NCBI RefSeq assembly: GCF_015863205.1
Contig: NZ_JACBXQ010000002.1
Coordinates: 186,001-250,000 of the forward strand
Reading direction: 5' to 3'
Length of the DNA: 64,000 nt
DNA from: Facklamia lactis
Lineage (GTDB): Bacteria > Bacillota > Bacilli > Lactobacillales > Aerococcaceae
In this document: positions 17,184 to 26,338 of the stretch, one piece after another
Numbering within the stretch: the stretch's first letter is position 1
Layout: each line of letters begins with the position of its first letter
The notes under the pieces: generated by a model
Told to the model about the DNA's origin: nothing
The model's database searches: none
Seen by the model: only the letters and a program-made list of their open reading frames with translations
Position numbers and translations under genes: made by a program

Positions 17184-18230
17184 CTAAAGGGCTTGTCCCG
17201 TATCAGGATTAAAAATAGATACTTTCTTAAAATCAATTATTTCGATCGATACACGATCACCAACACTTATCTTTACCCCATATTCAGCTTGAACAATTAT
17301 TTTTTCTTTCGCTTTCTCCAGATAAACCAATAACTTTTCTCCAAGATTCTCAATTAATGAAATCTGATAAGTGCGGCCTTCTACAATCCGAATATTTTCA
17401 GAGCGAACCCCTATCAAAACTTTTTGAGTGGGATAAGCACGATCTAGCTCAAAATCTTTACCTATATCCAAAATTACTCTTTGTTTTTTAATCAAACCAG
17501 TCAGTATGTTCATTTTAGGTGTTCCCATAAACTCCGCAACAAACAAATTTGCTGGAGTATGGTAAATTTCATCTGGACTACCCACCTGTTGAATACTACC
17601 ATGATTCATAACCACAATTCGATTAGCCATTGTCATAGCTTCTGTCTGATCATGTGTCACATATATCATCGTGGTTTTCAGCTGTTGATGAAGTTTTGAT
17701 ATTTCATATCGCATCTGAACCCTCAATTTTGCATCTAAATTCGATAGAGGCTCATCCATTAAGAAAGCATTCGGTTCACGAATAATGGCTCGTCCTAATG
17801 CGACTCTTTGCTTCTGTCCCCCCGATAACTGTGAAGGTTTACGCTTTAGTAAGTCTGTAATTCCCAATGTTTCTGCAACCTTTTTTACTCTTTCTAACTG
17901 ACTTTTTTTATCTACTTTGCGCATTTTTAAAGGGTAGGCCATATTTTTTTCTACGGTTAAGTTAGGATATAAGGCAAAATCTTGAAATACCATCGCTAAA
18001 TCGCGATCTTTTGGTGGTAAATGATTCATTTTTTGACCGTCAATGCTTAAGGTCCCTTCTGTAATGCTCTCTAAACCAGCAATCATCCGTAAGGTTGTGG
18101 ATTTACCGCATCCGGACGGTCCAACTAAGACAATAAACTCACCGTCATGAATCTTTAGATTGCAGTCTTTCACACTATATGTCTTTTGATCATAAGTTTT
18201 GTATATATTTTCTAAAATAATTTCACTCAT
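17184..18230 (-). CDS. ABC transporter ATPase, CUT1 type (UgpC/MsmK/MsmX-like)
   Basis: A 348-residue nucleotide-binding subunit. Walker A is VGPSGCGKST; the Q-loop lies in MVFQDFALYPNLT; the signature is LSGGQKQRVALGRA; Walker B is AFLMDEPLSNLDAK, followed by YVTHDQTEAMTMA. A C-terminal TOBE-like extension (from about residue 235) contains VLIGVRSENIRI, typical of ATPases serving carbohydrate or glycerol-3-phosphate importers. It lies 5 bases downstream of the second permease and would energise the importer encoded with it. Confidence 0.95.
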   Translation of the reverse strand: MSEIILENIYKTYDQKTYSVKDCNLKIHDGEFIVLVGPSGCGKSTTLRMIAGLESITEGTLSIDGQKMNHLPPKDRDLAMVFQDFALYPNLTVEKNMAYPLKMRKVDKKSQLERVKKVAETLGITDLLKRKPSQLSGGQKQRVALGRAIIREPNAFLMDEPLSNLDAKLRVQMRYEISKLHQQLKTTMIYVTHDQTEAMTMANRIVVMNHGSIQQVGSPDEIYHTPANLFVAEFMGTPKMNILTGLIKKQRVILDIGKDFELDRAYPTQKVLIGVRSENIRIVEGRTYQISLIENLGEKLLVYLEKAKEKIIVQAEYGVKISVGDRVSIEIIDFKKVSIFNPDTGQAL

Positions 18231-18235
18231 CAGTT

Positions 18236-19072
18236 CTATCCTTTCAATCCTTGATTAGACATTCCACGGATCAAATGCTTCTGAATTATAACGAAAATGA
18301 TAACGGTTGGGATACTACTCAAAAAAGAAGCTGCCATCTGAGTTTCCCATTGCGTTTTATATAAATCTTTAAAATCAGTTAGGGCAAGAGAAATGGTTCG
18401 TAATTCAGGAGACAGAATAAAAGACTGTGCATATACTAAATCACCCCAACTTTGAATAAATGCAAAAATTCCCGCCGTTAGAATACCAGGTAATGCAATC
18501 GGGACAATGACATTACAAATCCCTTGCAAACGATTAGAACCATCCATCCAAGAAGCTTCCTCATAAGATTTAGGAATAGCTGAAAAATAAGAATTTAAAA
18601 GCCAGATTGTCATTGGCAAAGACGAAGCGGTATTTGCGATAATCAAACTTAATAAAGTATCAAGTATATCCAATTCCTTAAATATCACATACATAGGAGT
18701 AACCAAAATAACTGGAGAAAACATTTGTGTCAAAATAACTATTATCAGAAAAAATTTTGATCCGAAGAAACGATATCTTGATACGGCATAAGCAGCTAGT
18801 GTTCCCACACATACACAGATCAACATAGAGGCTGTAGATACAATTGCACTGTTCTTAACAGGTTCAATAATACTTTTATCCCCCTGTAAAACACTTACAT
18901 AATTCTCCCACTTTAAATTAGTAAACCAAGTGGGGGGCCAAGACCGAATTTCCTCATAAGTTTGCAACGAAGTATTTAGCAAAATAATAACGGGGAAAAT
19001 TAATAACGAAACAAATAATACCGCTATCGCCGTATTAATCAATTTATTCGCTTTACTCTGCGTCATAATCAT
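18236..19072 (-). CDS. CUT1-type ABC transporter permease (MalG/UgpE-like)
   Basis: 278 residues, six predicted membrane segments, with the EAA loop EEASWMDGSNRLQGICNVIVPIALPG that contacts the ATPase. The N-terminal RSWPPTWFTNLKWENY region and the LNSYFSAIPKS motif before the EAA loop are typical of MalG-like permeases. Its first 20 bases overlap the end of the other permease gene, indicating translational coupling. Substrate is unknown; CUT1 systems import oligosaccharides, polyols, glycerophosphodiesters and similar compounds. Confidence 0.93.
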   Translation of the reverse strand: MIMTQSKANKLINTAIAVLFVSLLIFPVIILLNTSLQTYEEIRSWPPTWFTNLKWENYVSVLQGDKSIIEPVKNSAIVSTASMLICVCVGTLAAYAVSRYRFFGSKFFLIIVILTQMFSPVILVTPMYVIFKELDILDTLLSLIIANTASSLPMTIWLLNSYFSAIPKSYEEASWMDGSNRLQGICNVIVPIALPGILTAGIFAFIQSWGDLVYAQSFILSPELRTISLALTDFKDLYKTQWETQMAASFLSSIPTVIIFVIIQKHLIRGMSNQGLKG

Positions 19073-19928
19073 TCTGACCTCCCTTCATATAAAAAAGGGT
19101 TAAAATAGTTAGTATCGTAACAGCAATGACCGTCAATGTAGCACTCAATCCAATATTAAAATTACTGAAAGCTTCACGATAAATTCGTATCATTAGCGTT
19201 TCGGTCGCTCGCATCGGACCCCCTTGAGTTAAAATATAAATAATATTAAAAGAATTAAATGTCCAGATACTAACTAAAGTTAATAGACTCATAAAAACAT
19301 TTTTGATACCAGGTAGAGTAATATCTCTAAAGCGTTCTAAACGGTTTGCCCCATCTAAAGCAGCTGCCTCATATAAGGATCTCGGTATAGATTCAAAACC
19401 ACTCATTAGAGTCAAAGCAATCAAAGGAATTCCTACCCATGCGTCTACAAATGAAACACAAAAAAACGCTGTCTTTGGTTCCGATAAAAAAGCGATCGGT
19501 GAATCAATCAAATTAAATTGCGACAAAAAATAATTTAAATAGCCATATTGACCATTAAGAATCCAGATCCATAATGTTCCTACTGCTACCTGTGGAATAG
19601 CCCATGGAATTAACATGATTAACCGTAATCCCTTCTTAAAATAAAGATCTCCGCTCAAAATTGCCGCATAAAGCAACCCCAAGAACATTTTAAGCACAAC
19701 TGTTATTCCCGTATATTTTAGAGTAATCCACAATGTATTATAAAAACCGGGATCAGAAAAGGCTTGCCGATAATTCGACAAACCAACATTTTCTGATTGA
19801 CCGGTCAGCAAATTAACCTTACTAAAAGATTGAATAATCGTTATAGCAATTGGATAAGCATATAAAACTAATAACAGTAAGGTCGCTGGTAACAATAGTA
19901 AATATGGCGCAATCATGCGCTGTTTCAT
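19053..19928 (-). CDS. CUT1-type ABC transporter permease (MalF/UgpA-like)
   Basis: 291 residues. The membrane segments begin with APYLLLLPATLLLLVLYAYPIAITI, and the EAA loop is YEAAALDGANRLERFRDITLPGI. It includes the typical GGPMRATETLMIRIYREAFSNFNIG stretch near the C-terminus. It starts directly after the binding-protein stop, with 0 bases between (19928/19929). Together with the second permease it forms the channel heterodimer. Confidence 0.93.
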   Translation of the reverse strand: MKQRMIAPYLLLLPATLLLLVLYAYPIAITIIQSFSKVNLLTGQSENVGLSNYRQAFSDPGFYNTLWITLKYTGITVVLKMFLGLLYAAILSGDLYFKKGLRLIMLIPWAIPQVAVGTLWIWILNGQYGYLNYFLSQFNLIDSPIAFLSEPKTAFFCVSFVDAWVGIPLIALTLMSGFESIPRSLYEAAALDGANRLERFRDITLPGIKNVFMSLLTLVSIWTFNSFNIIYILTQGGPMRATETLMIRIYREAFSNFNIGLSATLTVIAVTILTILTLFYMKGGQNDYDAE

Positions 19929-21161
19929 TTACTGTGTTACCTCCTCTTGGGCAGTATCTAAAGCTTCTTGAGCAGAAGCTTCCCCAGTTAAAGCTTTTTG
20001 AACGGCAATAGAGAAGCTCTGACTGAATTTATCCCAATTTGATACTTGAGGTTCTGGTACCCCATATTCTAAAATTTCCACCATTGGTTTCATTGCTTCA
20101 GTAGTGAATCGTTCATCTTCTAACTCAGCTTTCGTAACTGGTAACCAGCCATAAGCTTCTGAAACAGTACGTTGAATATCTTCCGTTCCTAAAAATTCAA
20201 TAAATTTCCAAGCTGCTTCTTTCTTTTCAGAAATTGAAGACATGACATAAGAATCTGTTACTAAAGTAACCGCTTTAGTTTTTCCTTCAGGAACCAAAGC
20301 TGCTGCATAAGGAGCATTTTCTGCATTAGCATCTAGCTCTTCTAATTCCCAACCTCCGGAAATGAACATTGCCAAATCCCCATTCCCAAACATTTGAACT
20401 TGGTCATCTCGCTTAGTTCCCACTGGTTCAGGTATAAAATCCGCTAATTCAACTAAATACTCAAGTGTTTGAACATTTTCAGGTGTATTTAACGTATAAT
20501 TCCCTTCCTCATCCACCATCCGACCTTCATTTTGATAGAAGAAAGTTAACATTTCATCTACACCATTACGTGAGTCAGTTGGAATAGCAAAGCCGTACAT
20601 ATCTTCTTCATTTTTAATCTGTTCTGCTGTTTCTTTTAATTCCTGCCAATTGGTGGGTGGCGTCTCTACTATGTCCGAACGGTAGAATAAAGCACGCGAA
20701 GACAAAGCTAGTGGAATTCCATATTGGATGTCCTCAATTTTAGCGGTATCCATCACATTCTCAATACGAGTCTCTATAAATTCATCTGTCATATAAGGAC
20801 TTAAATCTTCTAGAACACCAAGTTCAGCGAATTGACGAATCGAGCGCGATCCAACCAACATAATGTCAGGTGCTTGTCCCGCTTGATAAAGTTGTACAAT
20901 CTTTGAATTTAGTTCATCCCAACCAGCGGATACAATCTCAATGGTTATCTCTGGATTCTCTTCCTGATATTGCTGAACGGCATTATCTAATGGCTCTGCC
21001 AAATACCCCGTATCATAACCAGGAACTAACATTTGTAGAGTCGTACTATTACTATCCTGCGACTCTTCTTCTTCAGCAAATGCAGAAATCGGAGCCAAAA
21101 AAGATAAAGATAAACTAGACACCATAAAGCTTTTAATTAAAGTCTGTATTTTTTTATTCAT
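19929..21161 (-). CDS. CUT1-type extracellular solute-binding protein
   Basis: 410 residues of the family-1 binding proteins (MalE/UgpB-like). Residues 1-29 form a signal sequence ending ISAFA, followed by an acidic, Ser-rich linker; there is no lipobox cysteine. Family blocks include YQEENPEITIEIVSAGWDELNSKIVQLYQAGQAPDIMLVG and DLAMFISGGWEL. The ligand is unknown. It is placed between the UroD-like gene (19 bases upstream) and the permeases, so the transported compound is likely the substrate of the methyl-transfer or dehydratase-like enzymes. Confidence 0.92.
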   Translation of the reverse strand: MNKKIQTLIKSFMVSSLSLSFLAPISAFAEEEESQDSNSTTLQMLVPGYDTGYLAEPLDNAVQQYQEENPEITIEIVSAGWDELNSKIVQLYQAGQAPDIMLVGSRSIRQFAELGVLEDLSPYMTDEFIETRIENVMDTAKIEDIQYGIPLALSSRALFYRSDIVETPPTNWQELKETAEQIKNEEDMYGFAIPTDSRNGVDEMLTFFYQNEGRMVDEEGNYTLNTPENVQTLEYLVELADFIPEPVGTKRDDQVQMFGNGDLAMFISGGWELEELDANAENAPYAAALVPEGKTKAVTLVTDSYVMSSISEKKEAAWKFIEFLGTEDIQRTVSEAYGWLPVTKAELEDERFTTEAMKPMVEILEYGVPEPQVSNWDKFSQSFSIAVQKALTGEASAQEALDTAQEEVTQ

Positions 21162-21180
21162 TTATATTCTCCTTTTAAAA

Positions 21181-22215
21181 TTAGATATTAAGAGCAAACT
21201 TTTTAGCGACTTCAACAAAATATTGAATATTTTCTGCTGGTGTATCATAAGTTAAATCACATCCCGGAGCAATAATGAATCCCTTAGGACTCTCTCCCGC
21301 AGATTCAAAGCAAGCTTTAACCGCTTGATAGATCTCTTTTTTATTACCATTTTGAAGTACAGCTACCGGATCCACGTTACCAAGTAAAATAAGCCGATGA
21401 CCCACTTCTTTTTTTGCTTGCTCGAGATCCACTTTTTGATCTAAACTCAAACAATCAATTCCCGTATCCGCCATTAAAGATAAGATTCTACTTGTATTAC
21501 CACAAATATGAAGACTTGAATTTTTCTTCTTTTCTTTAAGATATTTCACCACTTCCTCGGTATAGGGGAGTGCAAATTGTTCATAGGTTCGGGGTGAAAT
21601 TAAATCTCCAGATGCAAAAGGATCTGAGAAATGAAAATGAACATTGGCAAAAACTGACCACTCGTCAATCACCAATTTTATCGCTTTACTAGCAAATGAT
21701 AATAATCCTTGGCTAGCTTTAGGTTCCGTTCGTAATAAACGCAAAAACTTCTCAGGTCCAATTAAATTACTCGCCAGCGAAAAAGGAGCCCCAATACAAA
21801 TTCTCACTGAAATCAACTGATTGAAGTGCTGGTTAATTAAAGAGTATGCATCTAATAATTTTTGTAAACGTGGATTTTTAGACGGTCTTATGTTCGCCAA
21901 GTCAATATATTCAATCTCATGGACTTCTTTAAGCGGATAAGTCCTTAAAGATTCTGGTAACTTTGAGTGAGTATTTAGCTTAGCTCCTAAAGGAACCGTG
22001 ATCCCTTTGGTACCAAAAGATAAAGACACATCATCAACATCATATTGTTTATAACAATTAATTATTTTTTGTGAAATCAGCTCAGCAGTCTTTTCTGATT
22101 CAGCATAAGATAATCCCATTAGTTTAGCTGCAAATATATTCTCAAATAATACTACCGGTTTTCTTTCCACTTTTTGTCCGTTCATATAAGAATCGATTCT
22201 ATTGAACGATAACAT
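21181..22215 (-). CDS. UroD-fold methyltransferase-like protein (MtaA/MtbA type)
   Basis: 344 residues. The zinc-binding residues of methylcobamide methyltransferases are present: His236 and Cys238 in SLHICGN and Cys319 in APGCDL. It is preceded by a very strong ribosome binding site (GAGGGGGG) and begins MLSFNRIDSYMNG. It is the first gene of the ABC-importer operon, 19 bases ahead of the binding protein, showing that transport and this enzyme are made together. It may act directly on the imported methylated compound, with the other UroD-like protein (12975) as partner. Related families also include methoxy-aromatic demethylases. Confidence 0.85.
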   Translation of the reverse strand: MLSFNRIDSYMNGQKVERKPVVLFENIFAAKLMGLSYAESEKTAELISQKIINCYKQYDVDDVSLSFGTKGITVPLGAKLNTHSKLPESLRTYPLKEVHEIEYIDLANIRPSKNPRLQKLLDAYSLINQHFNQLISVRICIGAPFSLASNLIGPEKFLRLLRTEPKASQGLLSFASKAIKLVIDEWSVFANVHFHFSDPFASGDLISPRTYEQFALPYTEEVVKYLKEKKKNSSLHICGNTSRILSLMADTGIDCLSLDQKVDLEQAKKEVGHRLILLGNVDPVAVLQNGNKKEIYQAVKACFESAGESPKGFIIAPGCDLTYDTPAENIQYFVEVAKKFALNI

Positions 22216-22358
22216 TAATCAGAACACCCCCCTCTTTAATCCAATACTTAAATAAGTATACATTATTTTAATTTTTTTTAATGAAAAAGTAGGTTGCTTA
22301 TACACAAGAAGAATATAACACTTGTTTTTTATTAGTTTTTCTTATAAATCCAGCTCAA

Positions 22359-23159
22359 TCAGCCTATTTTGTTTCTATTTCCGACAGTGTCCCCTAATCT
22401 TTTTTCTGCAATCTTAGCAGCACCAATCGCTCCGGCAAACTGCCCAAGTCCATGCGTATAAACGGGGGCTTCAAACTTTTCAGATAGAATTTTCGCAAAG
22501 ATTTTGCTTCTAGAAAGCCCTCCTGTAAATAATAGGGGGGATCCCTTTGTAGAACGCAATTTTGCATATTGACCATTAATTCTTTGTGTTATTGAATAAA
22601 GTGCTCCCAGAGCAATGTCTGAACGAGAGATCCCCTTAGCTAACAAACTAATAACTTCTGATTCCGCAAAAACAGTACATGTTGCATTAATCTTTGCTGG
22701 TTGAGCACCTTCTACAAATAAGTCTAAAACTTCTACCTTTTCTCCTAAGGTATTCATCATTACTTCTACAAAGCGCCCTGTCCCTGCTGCACATCGATCA
22801 TTCATATTAAAATCCATGACCAACCCTTTACCATTGAGCTTCATGGTCTTACAATCTTGCCCTCCTATATCCACAACTTGCTGAATCCCCGGATAAAGAT
22901 ATTCAGCTCCTCTACCATGACAAGTAATCTCGGTCATTACTAAATCTGATTCCCATAATTCTCTTCCATAACCGGTTGTCACAACTCTCATTTGTTCTCT
23001 ATCAAGGTGATGCATTTCTGTAAAATATGCCATCACTTCTTCCATTGCATCTTTTGGGCGTCCTCCTGTTGGTATTAAATATTTATCGATCAATTGATCT
23101 TGATGAAACATAACAGCTTTCGTAGTAGTCGATCCCGAATCCAAACCGATATAATACAT
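22359..23159 (-). CDS. 2-Hydroxyacyl-CoA dehydratase activator-like ATPase (HgdC/YjiL type)
   Basis: 266 residues from ATG 23159 (MYYIGLDSGSTTTKAV); a longer upstream frame overlaps the preceding gene and is rejected. ASKHA ATPase signatures are GLDSGSTTTK and VVDIGGQDCK. The 4Fe-4S-bridging cysteines are in NDRCAAGTGRF and INATCTVFAESEVISLLAKG. Such dimeric activators use ATP to inject one low-potential electron into a partner Fe-S protein. The upstream gene encodes exactly that kind of partner, and the two reading frames nearly touch (stop TAG at 23161-23163, start ATG at 23159). No other gene of a dehydratase pathway (CoA transferase, acyl-CoA dehydrogenase) is present. Confidence 0.93.
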   Translation of the reverse strand: MYYIGLDSGSTTTKAVMFHQDQLIDKYLIPTGGRPKDAMEEVMAYFTEMHHLDREQMRVVTTGYGRELWESDLVMTEITCHGRGAEYLYPGIQQVVDIGGQDCKTMKLNGKGLVMDFNMNDRCAAGTGRFVEVMMNTLGEKVEVLDLFVEGAQPAKINATCTVFAESEVISLLAKGISRSDIALGALYSITQRINGQYAKLRSTKGSPLLFTGGLSRSKIFAKILSEKFEAPVYTHGLGQFAGAIGAAKIAEKRLGDTVGNRNKIG

Positions 23160-23160
23160 T

Positions 23161-24321
23161 CTACCCCTCCAACATCTCAATAAATGCCGCAACACGTGTA
23201 TTTAATTGACCAATATCCGATTGAGAATAATCTGTTTCTAAATACATATAAGGGATCTCTCTCTTATCTTGACAAAACCGTTTAATCCTCAAGGATTCCA
23301 CCATAAATGGGACACAGTTCTGTAAAACCATATCAATCACACCATCAACTTGATAGTCATCAATCATCTCATCGATTAAATCAATTCGAGTATCATTACT
23401 TGAGGCACAAGCACAGCCAATATTTAAATATTTATCTGCTAAAGCCTTAACTTTATCAGGTTCGTCCTCATCTACTAATTGTTCCACAGATTTTGAAACG
23501 GAACAATTTTCATAAGCCACTACTCGACCACCATTATTTTCGATCGCATCAATAATCTTCTCTGTTACTCCCCCCATAGGGCAGCCCGTTATCAGGATAC
23601 GGGGGCGTGCTTCAAGAGTATCCCCCACTTCATAGCGGGCCAAAGCCTCTTCCGTTAATAAGACAAAATTTTTGATCGTTTCTTCCTTATTAAAAGTAAA
23701 TCCTGAACCATAACAAACACTAAAAATATCATGCCCTGATAGAACTGAAGGCGATAAAGTTCCTAAACGATAAAAATTACGTTTAGCAGTTCTAAAACGA
23801 TTCATTAAATCAATTGCATCATCAAGAGCCCTATCACTGATCTCTTTTTGAAAATAATCTTCTAAATATTCTTTAAAACGAATTAATTCTTGATACCAGA
23901 GAATCCTGCTCTGTTCTTGATGCCGAAAACGTGGAACTTCCATCAAATAAAGCTTTTTGAATTCAGTCATATATTCATACATTTTCGTTTTGCCATCACA
24001 AGTTGTTTCAGCTACTACTAAATCTGAAAAATGAAAGTATGGACATTTATCCATCTTTGCCATTCCATAGGATGACTTAATAAGTGGACAAAGATTTCTT
24101 GGTAAGTCTTCTTCTGCATCATCAATCGATTCCTCAGTGGTAGAACATAAACCAATCATCGTTGCCCCAACAGCAATTACAAATTCTTCAGGAATATAAG
24201 TACAGTAAGCTCCTACAACTGGATGTCCCTCTTCCTTAAATTCCTTAATTTTCAAGAAACCTTCTCGTCTCGCATCATTAAACTCTTGAAAAATATTAGG
24301 TAATTCTGTTTTAACTTTCAT
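23161..24321 (-). CDS. Double-cubane cluster / 2-hydroxyacyl-CoA dehydratase-like Fe-S protein (HgdB/YjiM type)
   Basis: 386 residues of the HgdB/BcrC superfamily. Conserved Cys-containing blocks are GAYCTYIPEEFVIAVGA, LPRNLCPLIKSSYG, DKCPYF and VAETTCDGKTKMYEYM, with a second set at ITGCPMGG, LNIGCACASSN and VLQNCVPF. A single-subunit form of this kind with HgdC-like partner corresponds to the double-cubane cluster proteins (YjiM/YjiL), which receive electrons at very low potential and whose physiological substrates are mostly unknown. It is the first gene of the pair and lies upstream of the importer operon. Whether it reduces the corrinoid, an imported compound or something else is not visible. 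Confidence 0.9.
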   Translation of the reverse strand: MKVKTELPNIFQEFNDARREGFLKIKEFKEEGHPVVGAYCTYIPEEFVIAVGATMIGLCSTTEESIDDAEEDLPRNLCPLIKSSYGMAKMDKCPYFHFSDLVVAETTCDGKTKMYEYMTEFKKLYLMEVPRFRHQEQSRILWYQELIRFKEYLEDYFQKEISDRALDDAIDLMNRFRTAKRNFYRLGTLSPSVLSGHDIFSVCYGSGFTFNKEETIKNFVLLTEEALARYEVGDTLEARPRILITGCPMGGVTEKIIDAIENNGGRVVAYENCSVSKSVEQLVDEDEPDKVKALADKYLNIGCACASSNDTRIDLIDEMIDDYQVDGVIDMVLQNCVPFMVESLRIKRFCQDKREIPYMYLETDYSQSDIGQLNTRVAAFIEMLEG

Positions 24322-24370
24322 TATAATAAGTCCTCCATTTTATTTGTGATGTAATTAGCATATCTATTAT

Positions 24371-24405
24371 AAAAGACTGATTAGGGAGTTCCTAATCAGT
24401 CTTTT
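24371..24405 (-). terminator. Terminator after the FtsX/LolD-type ABC genes
   Basis: AAAAGACTGATTAGG gagtt CCTAATCAGTCTTTT is a perfect 15-bp stem just past the ATPase stop on the minus strand. Confidence 0.9.
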
Positions 24406-24411
24406 CAATAA

Positions 24412-25104
24412 TTATGCAAGTTTTGAAGTGCTTTCTAATAAATGACCATCCACCATATGAAAAAGCTTTGCTTGCTTTAAGTCTTTAAAAATTGGATCAT
24501 GGGTGACAATTAACATCCCCATTCCCTGTTTATTTAGATCCACCAACAAATCTCTTAATTCTAAGGAAGTTGCTTCATCAAGACTAACAGTGGGCTCATC
24601 TAAGAGTAAAATTTTAGGTTGGTTAATTAAGGCTCGTGCTAGAGCCACTCTTTTTTTCTCACCACCTGATAATTGACGAACCGCTTGATCCTTTAAGTCA
24701 CCAATTCCCAGCTTCTCTAATAAATCAACTGCCCTCTGACGAATTTCATTAACACCCTTCTTCTCTCCACTAGAAATATAACTGGGTAACATTACATTTT
24801 CTAACACATTAAGACTAGATAACGTTTCAACTTTTTGAGTTAAATAAGCAAGTTCTTGATTACGAAAAAGAGAGGCTTGTTGATCATCCAGTTCAATAAT
24901 GGATTTTTTTTGATACAAAATATCTCCTTGATCTGCTTTTAAAAATAATGCCAATAAATTCAAAAAGGTGGTCTTACCTACCCCCGATTTTCCCATGATT
25001 ACAGCCATCTCGCCTTGATTTAATGTGAAATTCAAATGATCAACAGGGGATATCGTCTCACCGTCTCGCATAAAACTTTTGCATAAATCTTTTACTTCAA
25101 ACAT
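24412..25104 (-). CDS. MacB/LolD-type ABC transporter ATPase
   Basis: 230 residues. Walker A is GKSGVGKTTFLN; signature LSGGEKKRVALARALI; Walker B ILLLDEPTVSLDEATS; then the switch His in IVTHDP. The family powers FtsX-like (MacB) permeases, which export peptides or lipoproteins or act as mechanotransmitters. It is 12 bases downstream of such a permease gene and ends at a strong terminator, closing a three-gene operon. Confidence 0.93.
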   Translation of the reverse strand: MFEVKDLCKSFMRDGETISPVDHLNFTLNQGEMAVIMGKSGVGKTTFLNLLALFLKADQGDILYQKKSIIELDDQQASLFRNQELAYLTQKVETLSSLNVLENVMLPSYISSGEKKGVNEIRQRAVDLLEKLGIGDLKDQAVRQLSGGEKKRVALARALINQPKILLLDEPTVSLDEATSLELRDLLVDLNKQGMGMLIVTHDPIFKDLKQAKLFHMVDGHLLESTSKLA

Positions 25105-25116
25105 ATTGTTCCTCTC

Positions 25117-26322
25117 CTAATCGTTTTCAACTGCTGCAATCGCAATCTCTTTTTGATTAAATCGAGCTAAAGGAATTAAAGATACAAGTGGCCCAACTAA
25201 ACTCGTTATTAAAAAAATAATAAGCGCAAGTACAAGAAAACCACTGGTAGTAGGAGCCAAAAATGGCATATGCATACTTTCAATAATAGCATTTTGAAAA
25301 AGATACATCGTAGCAAAAGCACTTAAAGTTCCTACAAATGAACCGATAATTGACAGTAAGCTTATTTCTTTAAGAATTTGATGAAGTAATTGAACCTTAT
25401 TCGCCCCTAATATTCTAAGTAATGCTAATTCTTTACTACGTGATTTAATTAATAGAGGAAAAATTATTAAAAGGACCCCTAAACCTACCAGCCAAATTGC
25501 AATGATAATCCAACGCATTAGGCGAACGTTGCTAGTAATTTGTTCACTTGTCTTATCAATTAACTGATTCGAGCGAATCACACGAGCATTTTCTTCTTTA
25601 AGACTCATATTTAAGTCTCGCATAATTTTAACTAAAGAGTAAGAGTCTGAGGTATTTACATTAACCATTACTGCAGATATCGAATCTTTTGGTGTCTCAC
25701 TAGCCGCTCCTCCAATTTCTTTAGCCTTCTCAATTAGGCGCAACCCATCTTCATAATTAAAAATAATAGTATTATCAATACCAAAGCCACTTCGATCTAA
25801 ACTCGCCACAATATCAAACTCTTCTGCATAAAACTTCACTTTATCACCAATTTTAGTAGCAGAATCGCTACCACCAATTGCTTGGCCTGACTTTAGTTCT
25901 ATAGCTTGAGCCTGACTCAGCCAAGGTTTTATCGAGAAATCATTTTCATAATCAATGGCCATCAATTGTACTTGAAAAGAACAACATCCTTCATCCAAAC
26001 TTGCTAAATATAACTGTGGTGATGCTTGTTCTACTGAGGGATGTTCTCTTACAATTTCTAATACTTCGTGTCCCATATAGAACGTTGAAGGTTCTCCCGC
26101 AACTAATGCTCCCTTATACTCTTCTTCTGCTTCACTAGGAATAACAATCAAATCCGCTCCCAATCGACCAGATAACTGATCCATTCCCTTAGACATTGAT
26201 AGAGTTAAATAAGAAGTTACAAATAAAGCAGCTGCCAAAATAGCAATCAACAAGGCGATCAGTAATGACCGCCCTGGTTTTCTTTGAATGTTTAATAAGG
26301 GTAATTTTCTAAATAAGTTCAT
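25117..26322 (-). CDS. FtsX/MacB-family ABC permease
   Basis: 401 residues with an N-terminal membrane helix (SLLIALLIAILAAALFVTSYL), a large extracytoplasmic domain (about residues 45-265), and a C-terminal set of three helices around LLALLRILGANKVQLLHQILKEISLLS, the FtsX hallmark. The extracellular loop has a DEGCCSFQVQ motif with adjacent cysteines, suggesting a metal or disulfide role. It lies 16 bases after a DUF4418 gene and before the ATPase. Substrate unknown. The DUF4418-FtsX-ATPase order recurs in other anaerobes in my recollection, but no function has been assigned. Confidence 0.9.
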   Translation of the reverse strand: MNLFRKLPLLNIQRKPGRSLLIALLIAILAAALFVTSYLTLSMSKGMDQLSGRLGADLIVIPSEAEEEYKGALVAGEPSTFYMGHEVLEIVREHPSVEQASPQLYLASLDEGCCSFQVQLMAIDYENDFSIKPWLSQAQAIELKSGQAIGGSDSATKIGDKVKFYAEEFDIVASLDRSGFGIDNTIIFNYEDGLRLIEKAKEIGGAASETPKDSISAVMVNVNTSDSYSLVKIMRDLNMSLKEENARVIRSNQLIDKTSEQITSNVRLMRWIIIAIWLVGLGVLLIIFPLLIKSRSKELALLRILGANKVQLLHQILKEISLLSIIGSFVGTLSAFATMYLFQNAIIESMHMPFLAPTTSGFLVLALIIFLITSLVGPLVSLIPLARFNQKEIAIAAVEND

Positions 26323-26338
26323 TTTCCCACCACTTAAA

